This document shows positions 24,845 through 36,632 of a stretch of DNA of 64,000 bases, piece after piece. The notes under the pieces were generated by a model. That model saw nothing but the letters and a program-made list of their open reading frames with translations. It was not told the origin of the DNA and did not search any database. Within the stretch, counting starts at the first letter, position 1, and each line of letters opens with the position of its first letter. The translations under genes and the position numbers were made by a program. The stretch is from Streptomyces flaveolus (GTDB taxonomy: Bacteria > Actinomycetota > Actinomycetes > Streptomycetales > Streptomycetaceae), in assembly GCF_000716535.1 (NCBI RefSeq), contig NZ_JNWV01000014.1, forward strand, positions 119,782-183,781, in the 5' to 3' direction.

Positions 24845-26393
24845 AAGCATCCTCCTTGATCAGGTCGGCGCACTTCTCGCCGATCATCATCGTCGTGATG
24901 CACGGGTTGACGGCGATCAGGTCCGGCATCACCGAGCCGTCGGCGACCCGCAGCCCCTCGACCCCCTTGACCCGCAGCCGCGCGTCGAGCGGGGCCGAGG
25001 GGTCGTCGTCGGCGCCCATCTTCACGGTGCACGACGGGTGGTAGACGGTGTTGTGCGTCTTGTGGATGTAGTCCAGCAACTCGTCGTCCGTGCGGACGTC
25101 CGGTCCCGGCGCCAGCTCGGCGCCCGCCCAGCCGCTCAGCGCCGGCTGCCCGGCGATACGACGGGCCAGCTTCAGCCCGTACGTCATCACGCGCACATCG
25201 TGCTCGTGCGTGAAGTACCGCGGGTCCACCTTCGGCTTGTCCCGGTAGTCCCGCGTCCGCAGCCGCACCGTGCCCCGCGACTTCGCCTTCGTCACGTTGG
25301 GGGTCAGACAGAACGCGTTCTCCGAGGTCGGGTAGCCCCAGCGCGCGGTGTTCATGTCGAACGGCACGGACCCGTAGTGGAACATCAGGTCGGGCCGGTC
25401 CAGGCCGGGCTCGGTGTCGTAGAAGATGCCCGCCTCCCACCACTGGCTGGACGTGGTGGTCATCGGCTGCTTCGCCTCCCACATGATCACGCCCTCGGGG
25501 TGGTCCTGGAGGTTCTCGCCGACGCCCGGGGAGTCCGCCACGACCTCGACGCCGACCTCGCGCAGGTGCCCGGCCGGGCCGATGCCGGACAGCATCAGCA
25601 GCTTGGGGGAGTCGATCGAGCCGCAGGAGACGATCACCTCGCGCCGGGCCCGTACCGTGCGCGTGTGCACCAGATCGGAGTCCAGGTACTCGGCGCCCAC
25701 GCACCTCCGCCCCTCCAGCACCAGCCTCTTGGCCCGCACCCCGGTCCGGACGTCCAGATTCGGACGTTTGCCGAGGACGGGGTGGAGATAGGCGACGGAC
25801 GAGGACTGACGGATGTTGTTCTCGTCGGAGTTGATCTGGAACCAGTTGGCCCCGCGCACCACCGTCTTCCCGGTGTTGAACGGGACCGTCGGTATACCGG
25901 CCTGGGCGCACGCCTCCAGGAGGGCGGCGCCGCACGGGTCGCCGCCCTTCAGCGTGCGCAGCTTCACGGGGCCGGTGCGGCCGTGGTGGTCGCCGGGCGC
26001 GTCGTTGTTCTCCAGCCGCCGGTACAGGGGGAACAGATCGGCGGCGCTCCAGCCCGTACAGCCCTGGGCCGCCCAGTCGTCCAGGTCCTCCGCGGGCGCC
26101 CAGAAGGCGATACAGGAGTTGTGCGACGAACAGCCGCCCAGCACCTTCGCGCGCGCGTGCCGCATGAAACTGTTGCCGCTGGCCTGCGGCTCGACCGGGT
26201 AGTCCCAGTCGTAACCGGACTCCAGCAGCCCCATCCAGCGCTCCAGTCTGAGGACGTCGTCGTCGCCGACGTCGCTGGGGCCCGCTTCCAGCACGCACAC
26301 CGTTACCGAGGGGTCCTCGGAGAGCCGGGCGGCCACGACATTGCCCGCGGTGCCGCCACCGACCACGACGTAGTCGAACTCATCGATGCTCAT
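24843..26393 (-). CDS. codA: Choline oxidase (GMC flavoprotein)
   Basis: A 516-residue FAD oxidase that converts choline to betaine aldehyde and on to glycine betaine, releasing H2O2. The FAD fold FDYVVVGGGTAGNVVAARLS is at the N-terminus. FMRHARAKVLGGCSSHNSC places H91 where Arthrobacter choline oxidase carries its covalent flavin histidine. The C-terminal NTVYHPSCTVKMG and VADGSVMPDLIAVNP hold the catalytic His and Asn. Resemblance to choline oxidase runs along the whole chain, including ESGYDWDYPVEPQ and HYGSVPFDMNTARWGYPTSE. The ATG at 26393 has AGGAGG 6 nt upstream. It is the last gene of the choline/betaine operon, 32 bp after the permease. Confidence 0.93.
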   Translation of the reverse strand: MSIDEFDYVVVGGGTAGNVVAARLSEDPSVTVCVLEAGPSDVGDDDVLRLERWMGLLESGYDWDYPVEPQASGNSFMRHARAKVLGGCSSHNSCIAFWAPAEDLDDWAAQGCTGWSAADLFPLYRRLENNDAPGDHHGRTGPVKLRTLKGGDPCGAALLEACAQAGIPTVPFNTGKTVVRGANWFQINSDENNIRQSSSVAYLHPVLGKRPNLDVRTGVRAKRLVLEGRRCVGAEYLDSDLVHTRTVRARREVIVSCGSIDSPKLLMLSGIGPAGHLREVGVEVVADSPGVGENLQDHPEGVIMWEAKQPMTTTSSQWWEAGIFYDTEPGLDRPDLMFHYGSVPFDMNTARWGYPTSENAFCLTPNVTKAKSRGTVRLRTRDYRDKPKVDPRYFTHEHDVRVMTYGLKLARRIAGQPALSGWAGAELAPGPDVRTDDELLDYIHKTHNTVYHPSCTVKMGADDDPSAPLDARLRVKGVEGLRVADGSVMPDLIAVNPCITTMMIGEKCADLIKEDA

Positions 26394-26425
26394 GTGACCT
26401 CCTGGTCAGCCGGAATCGGGCGGGA

Positions 26426-27997
26426 TCACTCGGCCGCGGGGGCGGCGAGCGGCGGGGGCGGGGCGGCCGCCGCGGCGTCCAGGCGGTGCTCGGCGAGGAC
26501 ACCGGTGCGGTGTCGCTGGACGAACCAGTAGTAGGCGAAGCCGCCGCCCGCGATGACCGCGACGAAGAGGACCGCACCCCAGCGCAGGTACCAGTGGTAC
26601 GGCGCGGACGCGTTGTAGACGGCGGCGCGCGGCCAGATCAGGTTGACCGTCATCGCCGCGCCCCAGACCACCGCGACGATGTTGACGAGCAGTCCCCAGC
26701 GGCCCAGCGAGAACCTCCCCTCGCCCGCGGGCCGCCATGTGCCGCGCAGCCGGGCCACCAGCATCGGCCCCGTGACGCCCAGGTAGGCGAGGTAGATCAT
26801 GATGATGCCGATGCTGGTGACGACCGTGAAGATCTGCGGCTGGCGGATGTTGACCACGAGGATCGCCAGCGCCAGCACGCCGATGATCACGGCCGGCAGG
26901 ACCGGGGTCTGGAAACGGGGGCTGACCCGGGCCATCAGCGAGGACGCGGGCAGGTTGTTGTCCCGGGCCATCGCGAACGCCAGCCGGATCGCCGCCGTGT
27001 GCACGGCCAGCGCGCACACCGTGACCGCGATCAGCACGCACCACAGCATCGCCTTGCCCGCCGTCGGGCCGAGCACGTCGAGCACGACGTACTGCAGGCC
27101 GTCGGTGGACAGCTTGTCGCCCTTGAGGCTGGAGACGCTCATCAGCGCCAGCAGCAGTACCAGGCCGCCCAGGATGAACGAGGCGACGATCGCGCGGATG
27201 ATCGCGCGCGGGGCGTTCCGGGACGGGTCCAGGCACTCCTCGCCGAGGGAGGAGGCGGTGTCGAATCCGTACATGACGTACGCGGACGCCAGCGAGGCCA
27301 CCAGGAAGGCGCCGAGGTAACCCGTTGAGTAACCCGATCCCGTGTGGTTCGTCTGCATGACGACTTGAGGACCACGGGTGATGTGGACGGCGAAGAGGAT
27401 GATCAATACAACGGTCGCGATCAACTCGATGAAGACGCCCGCCGTGTTGATCGTGGCCATCAGCTTGACGCCGAACGCGTTGACCAGCGTCGTGAACAGA
27501 ATCAACACGGCAGCGAGCACGACCGCGTTGGTCGCCACGTCGTACTTGCCGGTGCCGTCCCCGACGAACTGGAACACGGAGGAGATCTGCGGCAGCGTGA
27601 GCTGATAGGCGAGCGCGACCGCCGAGATGGACACGATGGACGCGATCAACATCATCCACCCGGCGAGCCAGCCGAGATGCGGATTGCCGATCTTCTTCGA
27701 CCAGTTGTAGACCGAGCCGGCCACCGGATAGCGGGCGGCCAGTTCGGCGAAGCACAGGGCCACCATGAACTGGCCGACGAACACCATCGGCCACGACCAC
27801 CAGTAGGCGGGGCCGCCGCTGCCGTAGCCGAAGTAGAACAGCTGGAAGGTGCCGGTCAGGATGGAGATGTAGCTGATCCCGGCGGCGAAGGTGTGGAAGT
27901 GGCCGAGGGTGCGCCTGAGTTCGGGCTTGTAGCCGAACTCGGCGAGCTCGGCGTCGTCGTGGTGGTGTGGGCCTGGCGATTGCTCGGTGGTCGTCAT
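26426..27997 (-). CDS. APC-family permease (amino acid/choline-type)
   Basis: A 523-residue permease of the amino acid-polyamine-organocation superfamily with about 12 helices. It begins HHDDAELAEFGYKPELRRTL, followed by HTFAAGISYISILTGTFQL, a pattern of the amino acid/choline (BAT/GabP) group. GFDTASSLGEECLDPSRNAP is the typical APC helix-6 region. GAGGAG precedes the ATG at 27997. Sitting between betaine aldehyde dehydrogenase and choline oxidase, it probably imports choline or a methylamine derivative. Many choline transporters are BCCT or ABC proteins, so this role is inferred from context. Confidence 0.9.
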   Translation of the reverse strand: MTTTEQSPGPHHHDDAELAEFGYKPELRRTLGHFHTFAAGISYISILTGTFQLFYFGYGSGGPAYWWSWPMVFVGQFMVALCFAELAARYPVAGSVYNWSKKIGNPHLGWLAGWMMLIASIVSISAVALAYQLTLPQISSVFQFVGDGTGKYDVATNAVVLAAVLILFTTLVNAFGVKLMATINTAGVFIELIATVVLIILFAVHITRGPQVVMQTNHTGSGYSTGYLGAFLVASLASAYVMYGFDTASSLGEECLDPSRNAPRAIIRAIVASFILGGLVLLLALMSVSSLKGDKLSTDGLQYVVLDVLGPTAGKAMLWCVLIAVTVCALAVHTAAIRLAFAMARDNNLPASSLMARVSPRFQTPVLPAVIIGVLALAILVVNIRQPQIFTVVTSIGIIMIYLAYLGVTGPMLVARLRGTWRPAGEGRFSLGRWGLLVNIVAVVWGAAMTVNLIWPRAAVYNASAPYHWYLRWGAVLFVAVIAGGGFAYYWFVQRHRTGVLAEHRLDAAAAAPPPPLAAPAAE

Positions 27998-28074
27998 GAG
28001 CGGACTCCTCGTGGGCCTGGGAGGGGGAGGCAGCGGCCCGTGCGGGTGCCGGGATCGGTTGGGTGACGGGTGGG

Positions 28075-29541
28075 TCAGTCGAACCAGCCCTGCGGTGCGG
28101 GCGCGGTGTTGCGCCAGATGTGTTTCGTCTCGCGGTACTCGGCGAGCCCCGCCGGTCCGAGTTCACGCCCGAACCCGGACTGCTTGTAACCACCCCACTC
28201 GGCCTGCGGCACGTACGGGTGGTAGTCGTTGATCCAGACCGTGCCGAGCCGCAGCCGCCCCGCGACCCGCGCGGCCCTGGCCTCGTCGCCGGTCCAGACG
28301 GCACCCGCGAGGCCGTAGACCGTGTCGTCGGCGAGCCGGACGGCCTCCTCCTCGTCGGTGAACCGTTCGACGGTCAGCACCGGACCGAAGGACTCCTCCC
28401 GGACGACGGACATGGCGCTCGTGCACTCGTCCAGGACGGTCGGCAGGTAGTAGAAGCCCTCGTCGTAGCCGGGACCGGCGGGCCGGGCGCCGCCGCAGCG
28501 CAGCACCGCGCCCTCCGCCAGCCCCCGCGCCACATAGGCCTCCACCTTGGCCCGGTGGGCCGCGGAGATCAGCGGCCCGGTCTGCGCCCGCTCGTCGAAC
28601 GGCCCGCCGAGCCGGATCAGCCGCGCCCGCCGTACGACCTCGTCCACGAACCGGTCGTGCAGCGCGTCCTCGACCAGCAGCCGGGCCCCGGCGGAACACA
28701 CCTGCCCGGAGTGCAGGAAGACGGCGGTGAGCGCCATGTCGACCGCGGCCTCGAAGTCGGCGTCCGCGAAGACGATGTTGGGGTTCTTGCCGCCGAGTTC
28801 GAGCGCGACCTTCTTCACCGTGCCGGCCGCCGCCGCCATCAGCCGGCGGCCGGTCTGCAGACCGCCGGTGAAGGAGACCAGGTCGACGTCCGGATGGTCG
28901 CCCAGCGGGGCGCCCGCCTCCGGACCGGCGCCCAGCACCAGATTGGCCACGCCCGGCGGCAGCCCTGCCTCCGCCAGCAGCCGGACCAGGTGGATCGCGG
29001 TGTGCGGGGTCAGCTCGCTCGGCTTCAGCACGAACGTGTTGCCGGCGGCGAGCGCCGGGGCGACCTTCCACGCGGTCTGCAGCAGCGGGTAGTTCCAGGG
29101 CGTGATCAGGGCGCACACGCCGACCGGCTCGTACACCACCCGGCTGTCGACGTCCGCCCGCCCGGTGTCGATCACCCGGCCGGTCTCGCTCGCGACCAGC
29201 CGCCCGAAGTAGCGGAAACAGTTGACGACGTCGTCCACGTCGTACGCGCTCTCCACCACCCGCTTGCCGGTGTCCAGGGACTCGGCGCGGGCCAGCGCGT
29301 CCTTGTCCCGGGCGATGAGCCCGGCGACCCGCAGGAGCAGGTCACCGCGCTCGGCGGCCGGCGTGTGCGGCCAGGGACCGGTGTCGAAGGCGCGCCGGGC
29401 CGCCGCGACGGCCTCCGCGGTGTCCTTGCCGCCGGCCTCGTCCACGACGCCCACCAGGGAGCCGTCGGCGGGACAGCGGATCTCCCGGCTGCGCTCGTCC
29501 AGGGCGCCCCGCCACACACCGTCGATGAACACGTCAGGCAT
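28075..29541 (-). CDS. betB: Betaine aldehyde dehydrogenase-like ALDH
   Basis: A 488-residue NAD(P)-dependent aldehyde dehydrogenase. Motifs: ITPWNYPLLQTAWKVAPALA (Asn of the active site), VALELGGKNPNIVFADAD (general-base Glu) and SGQVCSAGARLLVED (nucleophilic Cys). The C-terminal EWGGYKQSGFGRELG is typical of betaine/amino-aldehyde dehydrogenases. In this operon it should oxidise betaine aldehyde to glycine betaine alongside choline oxidase. Its ATG at 29541 overlaps the stop of the Rieske oxygenase gene by 8 bp. Other aldehydes are possible substrates. Confidence 0.93.
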   Translation of the reverse strand: MPDVFIDGVWRGALDERSREIRCPADGSLVGVVDEAGGKDTAEAVAAARRAFDTGPWPHTPAAERGDLLLRVAGLIARDKDALARAESLDTGKRVVESAYDVDDVVNCFRYFGRLVASETGRVIDTGRADVDSRVVYEPVGVCALITPWNYPLLQTAWKVAPALAAGNTFVLKPSELTPHTAIHLVRLLAEAGLPPGVANLVLGAGPEAGAPLGDHPDVDLVSFTGGLQTGRRLMAAAAGTVKKVALELGGKNPNIVFADADFEAAVDMALTAVFLHSGQVCSAGARLLVEDALHDRFVDEVVRRARLIRLGGPFDERAQTGPLISAAHRAKVEAYVARGLAEGAVLRCGGARPAGPGYDEGFYYLPTVLDECTSAMSVVREESFGPVLTVERFTDEEEAVRLADDTVYGLAGAVWTGDEARAARVAGRLRLGTVWINDYHPYVPQAEWGGYKQSGFGRELGPAGLAEYRETKHIWRNTAPAPQGWFD

Positions 29542-30679
29542 GGGAGTCCTCCAGCCGCTCCAGCAGCCACGCGTGGAAGATCCCGATGTGGTGCTCGTTC
29601 GGGACCAGCACCCCGCCTGTGCGGTACGCGCGCGAGGACATCGCCGGCTGGGTGCGTTCGCAGGCCTCGAAGTCCTGGACGTTGACGCGGTGGAACAGCT
29701 CCACGGACTTCGACACGTCCGCGCCCGAGGCCACCACCTGGGGCGCGTACAGCCAGTCGCACTCCACCACCGTGCGGTCCTCGGCCAGCGGGAACATGCG
29801 GTGCAGGATCACGTGGTCCGGGACGAGGTTGACGAAGACCGTCGGCTTGACCGTGATCGCGTAGTAGCGGCGGTCCTGGTCGGCCGTCACCTCGGGGAGC
29901 TTGGCGAAGCCCGCGCTGCCGTCCACCGTGAAGCCCTTGATCTCCTCGCCGAACTCCGCGCCGTGGCCCACGTAGTACTGGGCCGCGTAGCCGTCGGCGA
30001 ACTCCGGGAGGACCTCCGTGAGTTCGGGGTGGATCGTCGCGCAGTGGTAGCACTCCATGAAGTTCTCGACGATCAGTTTCCAGTTGGCCCGCACGTCGTA
30101 GGTGACGCGTTTGCCGAGGGCGAGCTTCTCGGTGCCGTAGTGCTCGATGGCGGCGGCGTCGCCGAGCCGCTCCACGGCCGCGTACATCACCGTGTCCTCG
30201 AAGGAGGGCGGTTCGTCGGCGAGGCACACCCAGGCGTAACCCAGCCACTCGCGCAACGCCACCTTGATCAACCCGTACTCGACTCGATCAACGTCGGGCA
30301 TCTTGATCAAGTTGGGTGCCGCGATCAATCTGCCGTCAAGGTCGTACGTCCATGCGTGGTACGGGCATTGCAGGCTGCGCCGCACCTCACCGGACTCCTC
30401 GGTGCACAGCCGCGCCCCGCGGTGCCGGCACACATTGAGGAAGGCGCGCAGCTCACCGGTGCGGGTCCGGGTGATGATGACGTTCTCGCGGCCCACTTGG
30501 ACCGTGCGGAAAGCGCCCGGCTTGTCCAGGTCGGCGCCGCGCACCGCGCAGAACCACAGGGACTCGAAGATCTTCTCCTGCTCCTGCCGGAAGACCGCCG
30601 GGTCGGTGTAGTAGTGGCCCGGAAGCGTCGCGATGAGGCTCGGGGAGGCCGGGCCAGGGGAGATGGGGGTCGTCGTCAC
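29534..30679 (-). CDS. gbcA: Rieske-type glycine betaine demethylase, oxygenase subunit (GbcA-like)
   Basis: A 381-residue Rieske non-haem iron oxygenase that removes one methyl from glycine betaine as formaldehyde, giving dimethylglycine. The Rieske [2Fe-2S] ligands are CRHRGARLC and CPYHAWTYD (residues ~85-110). The mononuclear iron site is NFMECYHCATIHPEL, with a later Asp. The GTG at 30679 has GAGGAG upstream. It needs an electron-transfer partner; a ferredoxin and a reductase lie at 37.8-39.4 kb. A stretch at ~30264-30340 uses codons rare in this genome (AGA, several TTG, CGA) and contains two TTGATCAA palindromes. Related choline monooxygenases share the fold, but context favours betaine. 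Confidence 0.9.
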   Translation of the reverse strand: MTTTPISPGPASPSLIATLPGHYYTDPAVFRQEQEKIFESLWFCAVRGADLDKPGAFRTVQVGRENVIITRTRTGELRAFLNVCRHRGARLCTEESGEVRRSLQCPYHAWTYDLDGRLIAAPNLIKMPDVDRVEYGLIKVALREWLGYAWVCLADEPPSFEDTVMYAAVERLGDAAAIEHYGTEKLALGKRVTYDVRANWKLIVENFMECYHCATIHPELTEVLPEFADGYAAQYYVGHGAEFGEEIKGFTVDGSAGFAKLPEVTADQDRRYYAITVKPTVFVNLVPDHVILHRMFPLAEDRTVVECDWLYAPQVVASGADVSKSVELFHRVNVQDFEACERTQPAMSSRAYRTGGVLVPNEHHIGIFHAWLLERLEDSHA

Positions 30680-30690
30680 GGGCGGGCTCC

Positions 30691-31878
30691 TCAGGCGGAC
30701 GCGGCGGCGGGGGTTCCCCCGCTCGGACGAGGGGGAGTCAGGGGGCGGGCGGGGTCGAAAAGGCCGATGGGATGCGCGGTGGCACCGGTCAGCGCCAGGT
30801 CGGCCAGGATCTCGCCGACGACCGGCACGAACTTGAACCCGTGCCCGGAAAAGCCGCAGGCCACGGTCACCGACTCCGGGTGCGCGGGGTGCCGGGCCAG
30901 CACGAAGTGCTCGTCCGGGGTGTTGGAGTACATGCAGGTGGCGGCCTTGAGGAAGGTGCCGGGCAGGTCCGGGATGCAGCGGGACATGTGGTCCGCCATG
31001 GCCCGGATCTCGTCCTCGTGCACCGTCCGGTCGATGGTCTCCGGAGTCGTCACCCGCCCCTTCCGGAAGAAGGCGACCTTGGCGCCCAGGTCCGGGCCGT
31101 CGATGGCCGGGAAGCCGTACACCTGGACGCCGGCCGCGTCCTCCCAGATGTAGACCGGGTGGTTCTCGGGCCGGAACCGTTCGGTGCCACCCTTCGGCTG
31201 GAACCAGTACATGACCTGCCGCTCGATGGTGAACGGCACCCCGAGGTCGGTGAGCAGCTGCGGTGCCCAGGCACCGGGGCAGATCACCAGTTGCCCGGCC
31301 GTGTAGGTGTTCTCGGCCGTGTGTACGCGCACCCCGTCCCGGTACGGTTCCCAGCGCAGCACCGGCTCCTCGAAGTGCAGGTCGGCACCCTGCCGGGTGG
31401 CCAGCTGGAGATGCGCGGCGACCATGTTCTCGGGGCGCACCAGGCCCGCCTTCGCCTCGAACAGGGCGACCTCGTCGTCGTGCGGGGCGAGCGTCGGGAA
31501 GCGGCGGCGGATCTCCTTTGCGTCCAGCATCTCGTGCGGCAGGCCCCACTCGGTCGCCGAGCGCAGCGCGCCGGAGACGGTCCGGGACTCGGGCGGGCCG
31601 ATCATCACGCCACCCGACAGGATCGCGATGTCCCGGCCGGTGGCCCGCTCCAGCTCCTCGTACAGCTCGTAGGCGCGCAGCAGCAGCGGCACGTACGCCG
31701 GGTCCTCGAAGTACGACTGCCGGGTGACGCGCGAACCGCCGTGGCTGGAGCCGCGGTTGTGGACCGGGCCGAACTTCTCCAGGCCGAGGACGCGGGCGCC
31801 GCGCGCGGACAGGTGGTGGGCGGCGGCGCTGCCCATGCCGCCGAGTCCGATGACGATGACGTCGTAAGACGGTGACAC
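30691..31878 (-). CDS. Monomeric sarcosine oxidase-like flavoenzyme
   Basis: A 395-residue DAO-type FAD oxidase that converts sarcosine (N-methylglycine) to glycine, formaldehyde and H2O2. [20 protein letters not shown] is the dinucleotide fold. [19 protein letters not shown] carries the Cys that holds flavin covalently in monomeric sarcosine oxidase. [16 protein letters not shown] is the C-terminal FAD motif. N-methyltryptophan oxidase (SolA) is the nearest alternative; the pathway context favours sarcosine. The GTG at 31878 follows AGGAGG. It sits 9-11 bp from each neighbour, within the operon. Confidence 0.92.
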   Translation of the reverse strand: MSPSYDVIVIGLGGMGSAAAHHLSARGARVLGLEKFGPVHNRGSSHGGSRVTRQSYFEDPAYVPLLLRAYELYEELERATGRDIAILSGGVMIGPPESRTVSGALRSATEWGLPHEMLDAKEIRRRFPTLAPHDDEVALFEAKAGLVRPENMVAAHLQLATRQGADLHFEEPVLRWEPYRDGVRVHTAENTYTAGQLVICPGAWAPQLLTDLGVPFTIERQVMYWFQPKGGTERFRPENHPVYIWEDAAGVQVYGFPAIDGPDLGAKVAFFRKGRVTTPETIDRTVHEDEIRAMADHMSRCIPDLPGTFLKAATCMYSNTPDEHFVLARHPAHPESVTVACGFSGHGFKFVPVVGEILADLALTGATAHPIGLFDPARPLTPPRPSGGTPAAASA

Positions 31879-31887
31879 GGTCGCCTC

Positions 31888-34529
<2,642 letters not shown>

Positions 34530-34540
<11 letters not shown>

Positions 34541-35156
34541 GGACGTTCGGCCGCTCGGCGGCGATCGTCGTGTCCTGGCCGTGGCCGGTGTGGACGACGG
34601 TGTCACCCGGCAGGGTCAGCAGCCGCGCGCGGACCGACGCCTCGATCGCCGGGCGGTCGGAGTAGGAGCGGCCGGTGGCGCCGGGTCCGCCGTGGAACAG
34701 GGTGTCGCCGGTGAAGACGGCGTTCAGGAAGGGGGCGTGGAGCGAGCAGCTCCCCCAGGTGTGGCCCGGCGTGTGGATCACGTGCAGCTCTATGCCGGCC
34801 ACCGCGAGGATCCGGCCGTCGGACAGCTCGCCGTCCGGCTTGCGACCGGGGTGGGTGAGCGACCACAGCTCGGTGTCGTCGGGGTGCAGCAGCACGGGCG
34901 CGCCGGTCAGGACGGAAAGCCTCGGCGCCGCGTCGATGTGGTCGTCGTGGGCGTGGGTGCAGACGATGGCGGTGACCCGGCGGCCGGCGGTGGCGCGGTG
35001 GATCGCCTCGGCGTCGTGCGCGGCGTCCACCACGAGCACCTCCTCGTCGTCGCCGACCAGCCAGACGTTGTTGTCGACGTCGAACGTCTCACCGTCCAGG
35101 CTGAAGGTCCCCGAGGTGACGACCCGCTCGACACGTACGGCACCGCGCACGCTCAC
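34530..35156 (-). CDS. MBL-fold hydrolase, probable S-formylmycothiol hydrolase
   Basis: A 208-residue metallo-beta-lactamase-fold hydrolase. The metal motif [10 protein letters not shown] (HxHxDH) is at ~residue 68. [19 protein letters not shown] and HTGHGQDT supply the remaining ligands. Its GTG at 35156 overlaps the stop of the mycothiol-dependent formaldehyde dehydrogenase (GTGA), so the two are made together. In actinobacteria such pairs are taken to hydrolyse S-formylmycothiol to mycothiol and formate. That assignment rests on context; the fold itself is certain. Confidence 0.9.
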
Positions 35157-36238
35157 AGGACCACCACCGAGCGCAGCACCTCACCGCGGTGCATCTTGCC
35201 GAACGCCTCCTCCACCTGGTCCAGGGCGATCGTCTCGGACACGAACGCGTTGAGGTCGAGCAGGCCGTAGAGGTACTGGTCGATCAGGAACGGGAAGTCC
35301 CGGCTCGGCAGACAGTCGCCGTACCAGGACGATTTGACGGCGCCGCCGCGCGAGAAGACATCGATCAGCGGGAGTTCCACCTTCATCTCGGGGGCCGGGA
35401 CGCCGACCTGGACCAACAGACCCGCGTGGTCGCGCATGTAGAAGGCCTGGAGGAAGGTCTCGGGGCGGCCGACCGCGTCGATCGCGATGTCCACGCCGTG
35501 CCCGTCGGTCAGCTCCCGGACCGCCTCGACCGGGTCGGTGCCCCGGGAGTTGACGGTGTGCGTGGCGCCGAACTTCTCGGCCTGGTCCAGCTTCTTGTCG
35601 TCGATGTCGACGGCGATCACCTTCATGGCGCCGTTCAGGCAGGCGCCCGCGATGGCCGCGTTGCCGACGCCGCCGCAGCCGATGACGGCGACCGAGTCGC
35701 CCCGGCCGACATTGCCGGTGTTGACCGCCGCGCCGTACCCGGCCATCACCCCGCACCCGATGAGACCGGCCGCCTCGGGCCGAGCGGCCGGGTCGATCTT
35801 CACCGCCTGGCCCGCCGCGACCAGCGTCTTCTCGGCGAAGGCACCGATGCCGAGCGCGTTGCTGAGCGGGGTGCCGTCCAGCAGGGTCATGGGCTGTGCG
35901 GCGTTGCGGGAGTCGAAGCAGTACCAGGGCCGGCCCCGGCGGCAGGAACGGCAGCTGCCGCATGGCGCTCGCCAGGCCAGTACGACGTAGTCGCCGGGCT
36001 GCAGATCGGTGACGCCGGGGCCCACGGACTCGACGGTACCGGCCGCCTCGTGGCCCAGCAGGAACGGGAAGTCGTCGGTGATCGCGCCCTCCCGATAGTG
36101 GAGATCCGTGTGGCACACCCCGCAGGCCTGCACATCGACGAGCACCTCACCGGGCCCCGGGTCGGGGACGACGATCGTCCGCACCTCCACGGGTGCGCCC
36201 TTCTTCACAGCGACTACGGCACGGACCTCGTGTGGCAC
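35153..36238 (-). CDS. mscR: S-(hydroxymethyl)mycothiol dehydrogenase
   Basis: A 361-residue zinc alcohol dehydrogenase (MDR, class III-like) that oxidises the formaldehyde-mycothiol adduct with NAD+. Catalytic zinc ligands lie in CGVCHTD and GHEAAG. The structural zinc motif is [16 protein letters not shown]. The cofactor fold is [17 protein letters not shown]. Length equals the known actinobacterial enzyme. GAGGAG lies 6 nt before the GTG at 36238; an in-frame start 54 nt upstream is less likely because the IclR-type operator occupies that DNA. As the first gene of the choline/betaine operon it removes the formaldehyde made by the demethylases. Confidence 0.93.
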   Translation of the reverse strand: MPHEVRAVVAVKKGAPVEVRTIVVPDPGPGEVLVDVQACGVCHTDLHYREGAITDDFPFLLGHEAAGTVESVGPGVTDLQPGDYVVLAWRAPCGSCRSCRRGRPWYCFDSRNAAQPMTLLDGTPLSNALGIGAFAEKTLVAAGQAVKIDPAARPEAAGLIGCGVMAGYGAAVNTGNVGRGDSVAVIGCGGVGNAAIAGACLNGAMKVIAVDIDDKKLDQAEKFGATHTVNSRGTDPVEAVRELTDGHGVDIAIDAVGRPETFLQAFYMRDHAGLLVQVGVPAPEMKVELPLIDVFSRGGAVKSSWYGDCLPSRDFPFLIDQYLYGLLDLNAFVSETIALDQVEEAFGKMHRGEVLRSVVVL

Positions 36239-36253
36239 GACAAGCTCCTCTGC

Positions 36254-36291
36254 TGTTGCGCATTGCACGATGGGTTGCGCGATGGGGAACA
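36254..36291. promoter_or_regulatory. Probable IclR operator before the choline/betaine operon
   Basis: Two inverted half-sites, TGTTGCGCATTGCAC and (reverse) TGTTCCCCATCGCGC, span 38 bp and begin 16 bp upstream of the mscR start. The same 38-bp arrangement recurs at 37556-37593 before iclR. The consensus half-site over all four copies is TGTTNCNCATNGCRC. Confidence 0.75.
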
Positions 36292-36296
36292 TATTG

Positions 36297-36632
36297 AGAA
36301 CGGCGTCACGGGGCCGTCAAGGGGTGCGCGTTAACCCTTGGCAAAAGGAACCTGTGGGGCGAAACCTGTCGGACACACGGCGGCGCGGGACCGGGGAAGC
36401 TTCCGGTCCCGCGCCGTGGCCGGGGTTGAGAGCGTGCCGAGTGCGTGGGGATCGGCGGGGTCGAGGGTGCGCCGGCGGAGGTGAGGGTGCGTGGGCGCAG
36501 TCGGAGGTGTGATGCCGGAGTCGCGGAGTCGGAGTGCACCGGCGGCGGTGAATGCGGGCCAGTGGCGTGGAGGCGGGCCAGTGGTGTGAAGGCGGAGTGG
36601 CGTGAAAGCGAGCCAGTGACGGTGAAGGCCGG
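36297..36632. repeat. Intergenic region with 19-bp tandem repeat
   Basis: A gene-free stretch between mscR and iclR. At 36554-36626 a 19-bp unit (GCGGGCCAGTGGCGTGGAG type) is repeated about four times, imperfectly; the third copy lacks part of the unit. The rest is GC-rich with no ORF I trust. Confidence 0.55.

Noticed and set aside
26406..28304. A 632-residue frame overlapping the APC permease
   Set aside because: Alternative frame of the permease, which has clear transmembrane helices in the other frame.
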